The notes under the pieces are model-generated. The model did no database searches. It was not told where the DNA came from and worked only from the letters and a program-made list of their open reading frames with translations. Below are positions 33,056 to 43,855 of a stretch of DNA of 52,643 nt, in pieces (positions within the stretch are counted from its first letter, which is position 1; the number at the start of each line of letters is the position of its first letter). Both the position numbers and the translations under genes were made by a program. Source of the stretch: Triparma columacea (lineage: Eukaryota > Sar > Bolidophyceae > Parmales > Triparmaceae); NCBI GenBank assembly GCA_030267965.1, contig BRYA01000020.1:2524-55166 (forward strand), given 5' to 3'.

Positions 33056-36000
33056 ATGGCGGATGTTGATGCCCTGGGGACACAATCTAATCCCAACAGC
33101 TCATCTCCCATGAAAGAGCCCAAACCTGACGTCGTAAGTAGCTTCCAAGATGCCTTATTTAACCCAAATTTAATACTTTCGGTGTTCATTCACGGTGCAT
33201 TTCTGCTGCCATTTTATCCATTTTATTTCACTTTTATACCCCTAACAGTTTGTACGAGTCACCCAACATTGTCACATACCACAACCCATCCTAACAAACC
33301 CCATTTTCAACCAGCCGCATCTAAACTGCCCTCCACCGCCCTTTCAAATAGTTATCCCCAAAGATTCCCAAATCAGCAACCTTGACAAGTTCGCGAAGAC
33401 CCCCGACAGCTGGGTCAAGCGCGACGGTCGCATGATCCTCCTAACAGGCGCCCACCCCTACAACGTCGAGCCCCCCTTGGGTCTCCTCCACGAGCTAGGA
33501 CCTCTCACCCCTCCTGCGCTGCACTATGTGAGGAACCACGGTGCTCCGCCTAACCTCAAATGGCAGGAGCATAAGCTGACCGTCAAGGTGAGAGAGAGGG
33601 GGGGACGGCGAGCGTAGCGAGTTGAGTAGAGGGCTTTGTTGTTTGTTCCGCTGATGTAAATATACCACAAGCGTATATGGATATGATACGCGACGTGCAT
33701 TTCGGAGACACGCCCAATGATATAACGCCAGCAACTCCCAAATGGCTGCCAAACGACCATACTGAGGAACAAACAACAACGACAAACAGCAGGTACAATT
33801 TCAACTTCCAAACAAAAGTTCTAAATATCCCTACCCCCTCTACCTACCAAACCCCCAGATTGGGGAGAAGGAGACAGTCTTCACCATGGACGAGATCCTC
33901 TCCCTCTCCTCCTTCACCCAGCCCGTGACGCTTGTCTGCGCTGGAAACCGTCGTAAGGAGCAGAACCAGGTCATGCAGACCGTAGGCTTCAACTGGGGAG
34001 CGGCCGGGTGCGCGACGTCCCTATGGTCAGGACCTCTGCTCTCGGAGGTTCTCAGGAAGGCTGGGGTCAAGGAAGACGAGACCTGGAACTACCACTGCGA
34101 GATGGTCGGCGTCGAGGACCTCCCCAACAAGGTCGGTCCCGGCCCCTATAACTGGCCTAAGAAAGTAAAGTACGGCACCTCCATCCCAATGTCCCGAGTC
34201 TGGAACGACGCCTACTCCGTCCAGCTATCCTACGCTCAGAACATGACGGCCCTGATGCCGGACCACGGCTTTCCCCTTAGGGTCGTAATCCCTGGCTACA
34301 TCGGCGGTCGCATGATCAAGTGGCTCTCTCACATCAACATAATTCCGAACGAGGTGAGAGAATGGAAAACCCGTATACAGGGCGTCTGCTCGTCATGCGC
34401 TCCGTCGTACTCTCCCTCTTCAATCTAACCCAACTAATGCCATCCTTTCTCGTCGTAGTCCACGAACCACTACCACTTCCACGATAACCGCGTGCTACCC
34501 CCCCAGGTTACCTCGTACGACCAGAGCCTCGCGGAGAAGTGGTGGTACAAGCCAGAGTACATCTTCAACGAGGTGAGAGTAGAGGGAGGCAGGGGGAGGT
34601 GTTGGTATAAAGCGGTTGTTTGTTCCGGTGAAGAGATAACCCACAATGACCCGCAACCATCTTACAAACCCCTCCGCCCAGCTTAACATCAACTCCGCCA
34701 TCGCCTCCCCCGACCACAACACTGAGATCGACCTTGGCAGCAACTTGACCAGCAACTTCAACATCCAGGGTTACGCCTACGCTGGCGGCGGCAACCCCGT
34801 TTCCCGCGTCGAGGTGTCCCTTGATTCCGGTGCCACCTGGGTCTGCGCCTCCATCAACCGGCCCTTCCCCCCAAACAAGCACGGCATGCACTGGTGCTGG
34901 ATCTTTTGGTCCCTCCCCGTCTCCGTCGCCGCGCTTAGCGCTGCGAAGGAGATCATCTGCAGGGCATGGGACAACCACACCAACACACAGCCGGTTGACA
35001 TCACGTGGAACCTCATGGGGATGGCGAACAACTGCTGCTTCAGGGTCAAGATTCATAGTTTCGTCGACTCTCGGGGACGCCCCAAGCTAAGGTGAGAGGG
35101 AAAGTAGTGGGCGATGCGAGTTGAGTAGTGGGCGTGTTGTTTGTTCCTGTGAAGAGATAACCCACAAGTCTGCAATGTGTATGATATGCGACGTGCGTTT
35201 CGGAGACACGCGCAATGATTAAACGCCAGCAAGGCTAAAATGGCTGCCAAACGACCATACTGAGGAACAACAACAATACATGTAACCTCCAACTCCAAAC
35301 CCCCTCCTCAAATGGCATGACCACAACTAACCAACGAACAGATTCGAGCACCCTACCCTCGCAGGAGCCCAGAAGGGCGGGTGGATGACGAAGGACAGCG
35401 GCAAGCCCGTCACTGCAGGTTTTGGGAACCGCCGCAAGTTCCTCGAGGACCAGGAGGCTGCTGAGGCAGCCGAGGAGAAGGGCCTCTCTCGTGTATTGTC
35501 CAACCCCAACGGCGCATTCGTCACGGACAAGGACGGAGAAGCGGAGGGACCTAAGGGGTTTACGATGGAGGAGATCGAACAACACGACACAGAGCACGAC
35601 TGTTGGATCGTCCATAATGGAAAGGTGTACGACTGCACCAACTACATGGACCTTCACCCTGGAGGAGGTATGTGAGAGGTTTTGACAAGCTTCTGTTCTT
35701 TCTGAGTGTATCTAACATTTCCCTTCCTCCCAGCCGACTCCATCCTCATCCTCGCAGGACAAGACTCGACGGAGGACTTTGATGCCATCCACTCTAAGAA
35801 AGCACACAAGATGCTCGAGCGCTTCTACATCGGCGATGTCATCCCCGACATTAACGTTCTCAAGCCCGACAAACAAGAGGCCGGAATGGCGACCGAGGTC
35901 AAGTTCGCCCTCAACCCGAAGAAGAAGATCGCCTTCGCTCTAATGGAGAAGGAGCAGCTCTCCCACGACTCCTTCCTCCTCACGTACGCGCTCCAAACCC

Positions 36001-36968
36001 CCGAGACCGTCCTTGGACTACCGACGGGCAAGCACATTTTCCTGAGTGCTCACATCGCAGATGAACTTACACCAGCCTCCAAGAAGAGCTTAGTCATGAG
36101 GAGGTAAGAAGAATGGGTTATGATCTGATGGTGTTCTTTTACGGGTGGAAAGTGAACGCAGAACTTTGCTTCATAACTAACTAATGACGCATTTTCACAG
36201 GTACACTCCTTTGACCTCAAATTTTGATGTTGGTGTGGTCAAGTTCGTCATCAAGGTAAGTCAGCCGCATTGATTTGATAACGCAGAGATCCAACAATGA
36301 CCCTCCCCCAATTCCTAACTTTACCGCCCCATAAATCTCCGCAGTCCTACCCCCCTTGCGAGCGCTTCCCAAGGGGAGGCAAAATGTCCCAACACCTCGC
36401 CTCCATGCAAATCGGGGACACCATCGACATGCGCGGACCTGTGGGAGGTAAGAACAGACACACGGCGACTGTAAACCTTGACAAACCACAACTCACCCGC
36501 TCCTCCCACACGTTCGCAGAGTTTGAGTATCTTGGAGTCGGCAAGTTCAAGATAAACGACATGCCCCATCACGTGACCAAGTTCAACATGGTCGCTGGAG
36601 GCACTGGCATCACGCCTTGCTACCAGGTAATCGACGAGATCCTTCGCTCCCCCTCCGACACTACCCAGATCTCCCTCATCTTCGCCTGCAATGATGTCAA
36701 CGACCTCCTCTGTCGCTCCACCCTGGACAGGTGGGCCAAGGAGCACCCCGATCGCTTCGCCGTCACGTACATCCTCGCCTCGCCAACGGAGAGCACGTGG
36801 CAAGGTCCAAGAGGGTTCGTCAACCTTGAGCTCTTCAAGGACAAGTTCTTCCCACCGAATGATGACGTATTCATACTCATGTGCGGACCACCGATAATGC
36901 TCGAAAGGGCTTGTTACCCAAATTTTGAAAAGCTGGGGTTCGACACGGAGCGCATGTTCGGGTTTTAA
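33056..36968 (+). CDS. NR: Nitrate reductase (eukaryotic, molybdopterin/cyt b5/FAD/NAD(P)H)
   Basis: Ten exons: 33056-33133, 33315-33587, 33859-34353, 34459-34572, 34682-35091, 35342-35667, 35734-36103, 36201-36255, 36345-36447 and 36520-36968, all in phase, giving about 890 residues, normal for the family. Domains in order: sulfite-oxidase-type Mo domain ([10 protein letters not shown]; the Mo-ligand Cys in [11 protein letters not shown] near residue 144), dimerisation domain ([15 protein letters not shown], then [19 protein letters not shown]), a low-complexity hinge, cytochrome b5 ([15 protein letters not shown], heme His in LHPGG), FAD domain ([16 protein letters not shown]) and NAD(P)H domain ([26 protein letters not shown]). 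No targeting peptide, so it is cytosolic. It reduces nitrate to nitrite. Introns 2 and 5 hold inverted-repeat elements and intron 4 a fragment. Confidence 0.96.
33636..33779 (+). mobile_element. Introner/MITE-like element with 14-bp terminal inverted repeats in NR intron 2
   Basis: The element begins TTGTTGTTTGTTCC and ends GGAACAAACAACAA, perfect inverted copies 144 bp apart end to end, inside the 271-bp intron 33588-33858. Its body is closely related to the element in intron 5 (shared GACGTGC, TTTCGGAGACACG and GGCTGCCAAACGACCATACTG). No ORF of note. No clear target-site duplication could be seen. Confidence 0.75.
34616..34650 (+). mobile_element. Introner-like left-end fragment in NR intron 4
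   Basis: TTGTTTGTTCC followed by GTGAAGAGATAACCCACAA matches the left ~35 bp of the intron 5 element. The rest of the element is missing; the intron (34573-34681) runs on into an unrelated acceptor region. Confidence 0.65.
35135..35276 (+). mobile_element. Introner/MITE-like element with terminal inverted repeats in NR intron 5
   Basis: Starts TGTTGTTTGTTCC and ends GGAACAACAACAA, an inverted repeat with one small indel, 142 bp in all, inside the 250-bp intron 35092-35341. The DNA just before the element also resembles that in intron 2 (GCGAGTTGAGTAG), so the homology covers part of the donor side as well. Confidence 0.75.
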
Positions 36969-37043
36969 GGGGATGGGGTTACCCAAATGTTTAATAACTT
37001 GGGTACGGCACGGAGCGCACGTTGGGGTTTTTAGGGGGTGGGT
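36914..37043 (+). repeat. Degenerate 65-bp tandem duplicate of the nitrate reductase 3' end
   Basis: The last coding bases of NR (from TTACCCAAAT through CACGGAGCGCA to the stop) recur 65 bp downstream with several changes (TTACCCAAAT at 36979, CACGGAGCGCAC at about 37010). The second copy is beyond the stop codon. The remaining DNA up to the FNT gene has no gene. Confidence 0.8.
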
Positions 37044-37259
37044 TTGGGTTTGGATCAGTTTTGTTGGCAATTTTTGTTGAACAAAGCCATTTTTGGCAAT
37101 TTAGGTTTAGGGTTAGTGTTTGAATTAATTCGGGCACAAATTTTACCAAAATTAACTTTCGTTCTTATTGACAATGGGGTTATTAAAAGCCCAACACCTC
37201 CCCACTTCCTCGGTCCAAAACTTCCCACCAAAAACTTAACAAAACTAAGGGGGCGACGT

Positions 37260-38671
37260 TCATGCCGCGATGCCCTTCTGCTTTTTCTTACCAAATGCAC
37301 TTCCGAAGCCGTAACTGACGCAGAAGGCACAGCCAACGATGTTACCGAGGGTGACAGGAAGGAGATTCTGCGTAGTTGAAGATAACGGGGGCGTTCGGGG
37401 TGAGATTTTACTACTTGCGACAATGGTGAGCGAAAGGCTGCCCCCTCTCCTCGCACCCACCTTGAGCAAAAAGTCGGCAATTGTGATGGGCGCCCCCCTG
37501 AGCATGCCGAGGGGAATGAGGAACATGTTGGCGATACAATGATCCATGCCCATGGCGACAAAGCCCGAGATGGGGAAGAAGATGGCCGCGAGCTTGCCCT
37601 CAAGCGACTCGGCGCCGGCCGCCATGTACACAGCGATCGCGACGAGATAGCTGCAGATGATTCCACGGACGAAAGTGACGACAAACGTCTGGGAGGTCTG
37701 CGGGGAAGGGGGGAGGGTGGAGTAAGGGTTCAACGCGAAAGATAGGAATGCGACGAGGGGTTACCAAGCACTAACCTTAGCCACTGCGACTGCAGCGGCG
37801 GACGGATTGGACAAAGTCTGAGAGTGGAAGGCAAGGAAGGCGACAATTAGGGAGCCAACAAAGTTTCCAAGGAAGCTGACGGTCCAGCTCTTCCACAAGG
37901 ACCTCGCCGACGTCATGCCCTCCCGGTAAGCGGCGGCGACCAACATGAAGTTTCCAGTAGCGAGTTCGGCACCAGTTACAAGGGTCATCAAGAGGCCCAT
38001 CGGGAGGCCAAAGGCTGCGAAGAGGGTTGCGTAAGTATAGGAATGATTGTGTGATGAGCGATGTTACGAACAAAAAGAATGCTGCAATGCAAATTGCGAA
38101 TGGTTGCTATCCTGCTCGTAAAGTTGTCTTTGATTTTGTCCTTACCTCCCATGACTGGAGGAGAGGTGGGAGGTGGGAGAAAAGGAGGGGAAGCGAGGGG
38201 GGGGTCGTTAGAGTAGATCGAGGAATGGTAGATGCACAACTCCATCCTCACCTAGCTTCTGGAGACCTGGGTTAGCTGATGCGAGCCCAGGGCAGTTTCC
38301 CCCAATGCTGGAGGGGAGGGGCGGAGATACGCTAGTGTGTGAGTCGCAAATACAATCGCTTTTTACTCTTTCAGGTTTCCCTGTCCGCCGCACCTTACTG
38401 CCAAAAATGCTCCAAGCCCAATTTGTGCGCCGGAAATGACTCCAAGCTTGAATATGTCGTCGACAGAGTTAGATGCTTTCTTTTGGCCCGCTGCAGCAAC
38501 CGCCTCGTAAATCGCTGGAGGGGCTTTTACAGCTGCGAGGGGCAGCGCTGCCCCACCTCTGATGGCACACATTCTCTTTGATGGGAGTGCGGGGGTAAGG
38601 GACGTGCAGAAGGGAGCGTAGAGGCATATAGAGGCGACAATGAGGCAAAACAGACGAATCGGAGACATCAA
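37260..38671 (-). CDS. NAR1: Formate/nitrite transporter family channel, plastid nitrite carrier (NAR1-like)
   Basis: Five exons on the minus strand: 38671-38394, 38307-38252, 38014-37776, 37697-37461 and 37367-37260, in phase, giving about 305 residues. Family signatures: FLAVSIGGNCPGL, NPGLQKL, FPMGL-like AFGLPMGLLMTLVTGAELATGNF, SWTVSFLGNFVGSL, FVAMGMDHCIANMFLIPLGML and NLLPVTLGNIVG, typical of six-helix pentameric FNT channels. The first 50 residues (hydrophobic MMSPIRLFCLIVASICLYA, then TPALPSKRM) look like a signal plus transit peptide, so the plastid envelope is the likely site, as for green algal NAR1 proteins that move nitrite inward. The first donor is GTGCGG; choosing an upstream GTAAGG breaks the frame. 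Divergent from NRT2, convergent with NR. Confidence 0.9.
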
Positions 38672-38791
38672 TGAAAGCTAGATTGAAAAAAGAGATGATG
38701 TCAGAGAAACTTCAAGAGGAGGGATGTGACCGTATGTGGGTTGGATACCAATTAACAATTATTAATAAACACATATTTCACATTCTCGTCT
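38672..38791. promoter_or_regulatory. Short divergent promoter of NAR1 and NRT2
   Basis: Only 120 bp lie between the two start codons (160 bp if NRT2 starts at the second Met). This spacing suggests one shared promoter for both transporters. No individual element is evident. Confidence 0.5.
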
Positions 38792-41041
38792 ATGACACCT
38801 CATCCCGATAACGATAAACAAATTAAACCAACAATGGTCGACGTCCCTGGCGTCAATCTTGAACCCAACGAGGAGGTAAGTGGTTATATATTGGAAATTT
38901 GCGATGAGAGTCGGACGGTGAGAAATGTTGTTGAGTTTTATGGGTCTTTTTGGGGCGCGTTTGGGTCGATGGGGCATGTATCCGACATGTTGTGCTATAT
39001 TAAGCATTTGTATGGTTAGCGCATTAACCTCTTGGGGTCGGCTTGTCAATATATTGATGTATGAGATTGTCCGTGCTGGCAAGGGAGTGTTTTGGAATTT
39101 CTTACAGCATGGGAGCATTGGACTTACTCTTACTCGTTCTCGTACTTAACTGCCCCGCTCCCTCTCCCTCCCACCCTCACAGATTGCTGTCGACGGATTC
39201 GTCGAGAAGGGCTCCCCCCTCTCCCAGCGTAAAGATGCCACATACAACAAGTTCGATGGTGTTTATCCAAGGTAAGTCAATGTATCATCCGCGTTTAACC
39301 TCAAACACCTCCCTAACTCCCCCCCCACAGTATCAAGACCGACCCCGTCACTTGCAAGGCTACTGAGATCAAGATCTTGAGCTGCGCTCGCCCGCACATG
39401 CGCGGCTTCCACATCTCGTGGTTCTCGTTCTTCCTCGCCTTCTTCTGCTGGTTCAGTATCACCCCGCTGCTTTCCACCATCAAGGAGCCTGCTCCTGTCG
39501 GCCTCGGAATCTCCAAGGAGGATATCTGGACGAGTTCAATCGTCGCCGTCTGCGGTACAATCATTATGCGCCTCCTCCTAGGCCCAATGTGCGACAAATA
39601 CGGAGCCCGCATCACCATGGCTGTGGTCCTCGTCATGGGAGCCATCCCCACCGGCCTCACTGGAACCATTAACAACGCAACGGACCTCATTATCATCCGT
39701 CTCTTTATCGGCGTCATTGGGTCAGCCTTCGTCATGTGCCAGTACTGGACGACTACCATGTTCACCCGTGAGGTCGCTGGAACCGCCAACGCCATCGCGG
39801 GGGGCTGGGGAAATCTTGGGGGTGGAGGTGAGAATGGATAAAATATAGAGTGCACTGCGAGTAGTATACGTATATATAGGATATTATATAACAGTAACCC
39901 TTTGCGCACTATATTAACCCCCTTTGGTCCTCCCGCAGTCACCCAGCTCGTCATGGGTACCGTGCTCTTCCCTCTTTTCAAGTTGGGTATGAGCCCCAAC
40001 GACGCCTGGCGCTCCGTCTGCGCCGTCCCTGCCGCTTTCGTCCTCGTCTGGGCTGGCGTCATGCTCTTCATCTCCGACGATGCTCCCAAGGGGAATTACG
40101 CCAAGCTAAAGCGCGTCGGAGCAATGTCAAAGGTTTCTGCCTCTACCTCTTTCAAGGCCGGAGGTTCCCATCTCAACACCTGGCTCCTCTTCGTCCAGTA
40201 CGCATGCTGCTTTGGTGTCGAACTCACCATGAACAATGCCGCCGCCCTCTACTTTAGGGACACCCTCGGAGAGTCTGTCGAGTCCGCCGCCGCCATCGCC
40301 TCCATCTTCGGCTTCATGAACCTCTTCGCTCGCGGCCTCGGCGGCTGGGCGTCCGACAAGCTCAACCAGAAGTACTCCATGCGCGGACGCCTCTGGGTCC
40401 AGATGGTCCTCATGATGCTCGAGGGAGCCTTCATCATCGTTTTCAGCCGCACTAATGACCTCGCAGGAGCAATCATTACCATGACAATTTTCTCTGTGTT
40501 CGTGCAAGCGGCTGAAGGTAGCACTTACTCCATCGTCCCCTACGTCGACCCCAAGAACGGTGGATCGGTTGCCGGAATCGTAGGAGCTGGCGGTAACGTT
40601 GGAGCAGGTGAGGATGAGGGGGGGGGAGGTCGCTTGGTGACCATCGCTTGGTGACCACACGCTTGGTGACCACACGCTCGTTAACTAACTAACCGCAAAT
40701 CCCCCCCCCCAAAACACAAACCCACAGTTGCCTTCGGCCTCGTCTTCCGCTCCGTTGCTGAAGACGTACAGGCCTTTGAGATCATGGGAGCCGTCGTCAT
40801 GGCTGCCTCCATAATGCCCCTCTTCATCATCCTCCCAGGCTATAAAGGCATCATCTGGGGAACGGAGAAGGAGGAGGAACAGGCAAAGGACGATGGGGCC
40901 ACAAACAACAACAACAACAACGTTGATGCCGAACTCCCAAGCATCTACGCCGACGCTGCCAATGAGCCTCGCTCAGACGGGAGGAACAGGAGGTCCGTGG
41001 ACGCCATGGATACCAACAAGATCAACCTCCATATCAATTAA
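38792..41041 (+). CDS. NRT2: High-affinity nitrate transporter, NRT2/NNP family (MFS)
   Basis: Five exons: 38792-38875, 39183-39271, 39331-39827, 39939-40607 and 40728-41041, giving 550 residues from the first Met; the Met at 38834 (MVDVPGVNL) is an alternative start. Family motifs: HISWFSFFLAFFCWFSITPLL, the MFS loop GPMCDKYGAR, the nitrate signature AGTANAIAGGWGNLGGG and its second-half partner GGSVAGIVGAGGNVGA. Twelve membrane helices are expected, with a C-terminal hydrophilic tail containing an Asn run. It imports nitrate at the plasma membrane with protons or sodium. It sits next to the other three steps of the pathway. Confidence 0.95.
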
Positions 41042-41390
41042 GTCTGTCCCAACCTACATTTCATCAAAGTAGGATTTTTAATAAGGGACAACAAGGCCAC
41101 ACGTGAAAACAACACGGTACTGCTGCATAGGACACAATTTAGGAATTTTTCAACGCATCGGGGTTGTTTTTGGGATGCAACACATGTTTATATTCGTTCG
41201 CACATTTTTGGTCATAGTTAGCGATAGATATTTAGTTTACATCCCCCCTCCTTCCCGGGAAAAAATGTTTATCTTCCCGTGTCGTGGGAGTGAATATAAA
41301 CGAAATTTGAAAGAAAATTATTTACGCTATTAATTGTTGTGGATAAAATATCCGCCTAGGTCGCCCATTGTACAAAGGGATGGTACCGGG
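41042..41390. other. Intergenic region beside the retrotransposon, possible LTR remnant
   Basis: AT-rich DNA with no gene. In an intact Copia element the 3' LTR would follow the RNase H stop here on the minus strand, but no second LTR copy exists in the window, so none can be proved. Confidence 0.4.
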
Positions 41391-43030
41391 CTACCTAGTG
41401 AGGGTTGAGGCGCTGGGAACTGAGAAGACAGTGTCGTAAGTACCTTCCAAGGAAGAGACAAAAATGCACCCAAGCTTGGGAGCACCAGTAGCATGGTCCG
41501 CGTCCGATTGCACCTCCTTGTTGTCGTAGTTGATCTCCCCAACGATGCCGTAATCACTAGAGCAAGTGCTTATGTTACTGCTCTGGCTCGTTAGTTCAAC
41601 ACTCCTCTCATCTTGGGCGACATCAACAGACAACTGTTGTGGTGTGAGAGGTGACAATCTGGAAATTAGTCCAGTAAGGACTGGCCCAGTGAGGGCCTTG
41701 GTCAACGCGTCTGCAATGTTGTCTTGAGACTTGACCTTATAGAAAAGCATGGCCCCCATGGCCACTCCTTCCCTGCACATGTGATAAGCGACTCCCAATG
41801 CCTTCTTCTTGAGAGCCGATGCCGCAAGAGTGGCCGATTGAATCATTCCGAGGTTATCACCAAGGATTCTGGCATGTCCCTGAACTGGGATTCCCATTGA
41901 ACGGAGGAGCCTCCTGGCAACGTGGGCAACCTCGGCCGCTGTCTTGCAAGCCATGAACTCAACTTCATAGGTCGATCCGCCCACCCTGGTTTGTCTCTTT
42001 GAATGCCAGTAGATGGGAGTTCCACAGTACAGGACAATGACCCCGGTAACTGACCTTCTAGTAACGAGGTCATGAGCATAGTCTGAATCAACGTAGATTG
42101 TGATTTCCCCGCCGAGTCCGAGTGGGATCTGATCTCTGGGTGAATGGACCTCCTCTATCCCGATATAGCGTTTTGCCATCTCGGTAAAGACCGTGGGGTC
42201 GATTAGAGGAAATCCTGTGAGGTCATTCTCATTGATGTAAAGCCTCCATGTGGGGGTGCTCTTGAGCCAGCCCATTGCCTCGATTGCGAGTTCAAGATGC
42301 CCCTCACGAGGCGAACTGCAGAAGCGTTGAAGTGACATGGTGGCAAAAGCAATATCAATCCTACAGAGAGTAACTAGCCAGTTGAGAACCCCTGCAATGT
42401 GTTGGAAAAGACGCTTGTTCTCTTCGTCCAGGAGGGGTGTTACGTCAAGTTCAGGGTGCGCTAGTGGATTCATTGGCCTACGCGTCTTTTTGATGGGTAC
42501 CTTGAGTGTCTGCTCTAGATTCTTGATGGTTTCCACGATATACGTCTTGGCCGACATGGTCATGAAGCCATGGTCGTCGTTCACGTCCGCCCCAAGGTAT
42601 AGGACAGGTTCGTCGCAGAACTTGATCTCAAAAACGTTCTTGATCTCCTCGTACACTAGCTCTGGCTGGGCACTGGTGAGGAGAAAGTCGTCGACGTAGA
42701 ACAAGCACCGGGTCCACAGGTCCGTCCCATTGTAATTCTCCCTTCGGAGCCAGCAATCTGGGTCTTGTTCGCACTGGTGAAATCCAATTGAGAGCATCTG
42801 TCTCTTCACGTACTCTCCGAATGCATGTGCGCTGCCCGCTAGGCCATAGAGGGCTCTGACACAGTACGCTCTCATACCGCTAATGGGTCCCCACCATTCA
42901 TCCAGGTCAAAGTAGACCTTTTCGACGGTAGGGGCGTGAATGTAGCCATTTGAGAGGTCCCCCTGAAGGACTCGCTGCCCATTCTTGCGGGCATCGGTGA
43001 GGGCGATTCTTACTGTAGTGAGGTCGATGG
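41391..43030 (-). mobile_element. Truncated Ty1/copia retrotransposon (reverse transcriptase and RNase H)
   Basis: The minus-strand frame from about 43030 to 41391 is open throughout. It starts within the reverse transcriptase palm (TIDLTTVRIAL, VLQGDLSNGYIHAP), contains YVDDFLL with the catalytic Asp pair, GVLNWLVTLCRIDIAFA, and a Copia RNase H (YVDSDYAHDLVTRRSVTG, HSKRQTRVGGSTYEVEF, IADALTKAL). Gag, protease and integrase are absent: the sequence breaks off at a run of G/C at 43031-43037 where unrelated coding DNA begins. No LTR pair is seen. Lack of stops suggests the fragment is young. Confidence 0.9.
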
Positions 43031-43037
43031 TGGGGGG

Positions 43038-43181
43038 GATTTAGAGGAACTGGTGGAACTACAGAAGGAACTTGTGGAGAACGCGGTGGGGATGGTGGGG
43101 GAGGGGGGGAGGATTGTATACTCGACTTGTAGCTTGCTGAGAGAAGAGAACGAGGAACAGGTGGAGAGATTCTTGAAAGAG
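43038..43181 (+). pseudogene. Orphan exon of an RNA m5C methyltransferase (NSUN/RsmB family)
   Basis: Forty-eight codons read DLEELVELQKELVENAV, then GGRIVYSTCSLLREENEEQV, containing the family's catalytic YSTCSL...EEN signature with its Cys, and end at a GTGAG donor. Nothing upstream continues the methyltransferase: the Copia fragment starts at once on the other side of a G run. No downstream exon was found before the next gene. It is probably a broken gene, cut by a rearrangement or insertion. Confidence 0.7.
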
Positions 43182-43383
43182 GTGAGAGGGAGAGAGAGAC
43201 GACCCCGGGAGGAGTTTGGGGTGTGTATGTGTGTGGGGGGGAGAAGGTGTGTGGGGTGGGGAAGGCGCGGGGGGCCGGAAAGGTGTTAGGCGCGGGGGGG
43301 GGCGGAAGGCGGTAGGCGCAGGGGGGCTCACTGTAACAACGACTCGACACCCAAGGACAAAATGACAGATGGCCAGATGCCAA

Positions 43384-43480
43384 AACTTTGGGCTTTGGGG
43401 AGATTTGGGGTTCTCAAAGGTTTTACTTACACTGAGATACACCGATCGTAATATTGGTGAGTTGAAGTGCGATATAGAGG
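43384..43480. repeat. Dispersed ~97-bp repeat, copy B
   Basis: Second copy of the repeat at 29849-29946, with the same GAGATTTGGGG and GAGATACACCGATCGTAA blocks. No neighbouring ORF is shared with copy A. Confidence 0.8.
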
Positions 43481-43535
43481 TATAGTTGGGTATTTATGAG
43501 GGTGCACATAAGCGTAAACAATCTGTGCTTGCCAG

Positions 43536-43557
43536 GCCCCGACCGAGGAGTCGGGGC
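43536..43557. other. Perfect 8-bp hairpin
   Basis: GCCCCGAC, a six-base loop CGAGGA, then GTCGGGGC, followed by GAGGCCTTTATTT. It lies between the orphan exon and the large START-like gene. It could be an RNA 3'-end structure or an element terminus; nothing else supports either. Confidence 0.5.
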
Positions 43558-43855
43558 GAGGCCTTTATTTGAAAGCAGGACGCTCTTTTAGTGAATTTTG
43601 AAGACCTAAGTTGTTGCTCTCGGAGTAGAGCGTGCGTTTGGGTGTTGTGGATTTTGACGTGTTGCTTATTTGAGCGAATTTGGGCATCCCATGGCAGTTG
43701 TTCGGGCGGTTAGACAGGGGGTCAAGCCGACAAGTCTTTGAAGTGGGGACGAAATCGGCACGAGATGCCCAACTAGCCCAGTATTTACACCGTCCTGCCC
43801 CTCCCTTTGCCCTTACGCACCGTTTTACAGAAAGAAAATCCATTTGGGTGTCAAA

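Noticed and set aside
41042..41390. A 3' LTR for the Copia fragment
   Set aside because: A TGTACAATGGG-like start could be imagined, but without a second LTR or a clear polypurine tract it cannot be supported.
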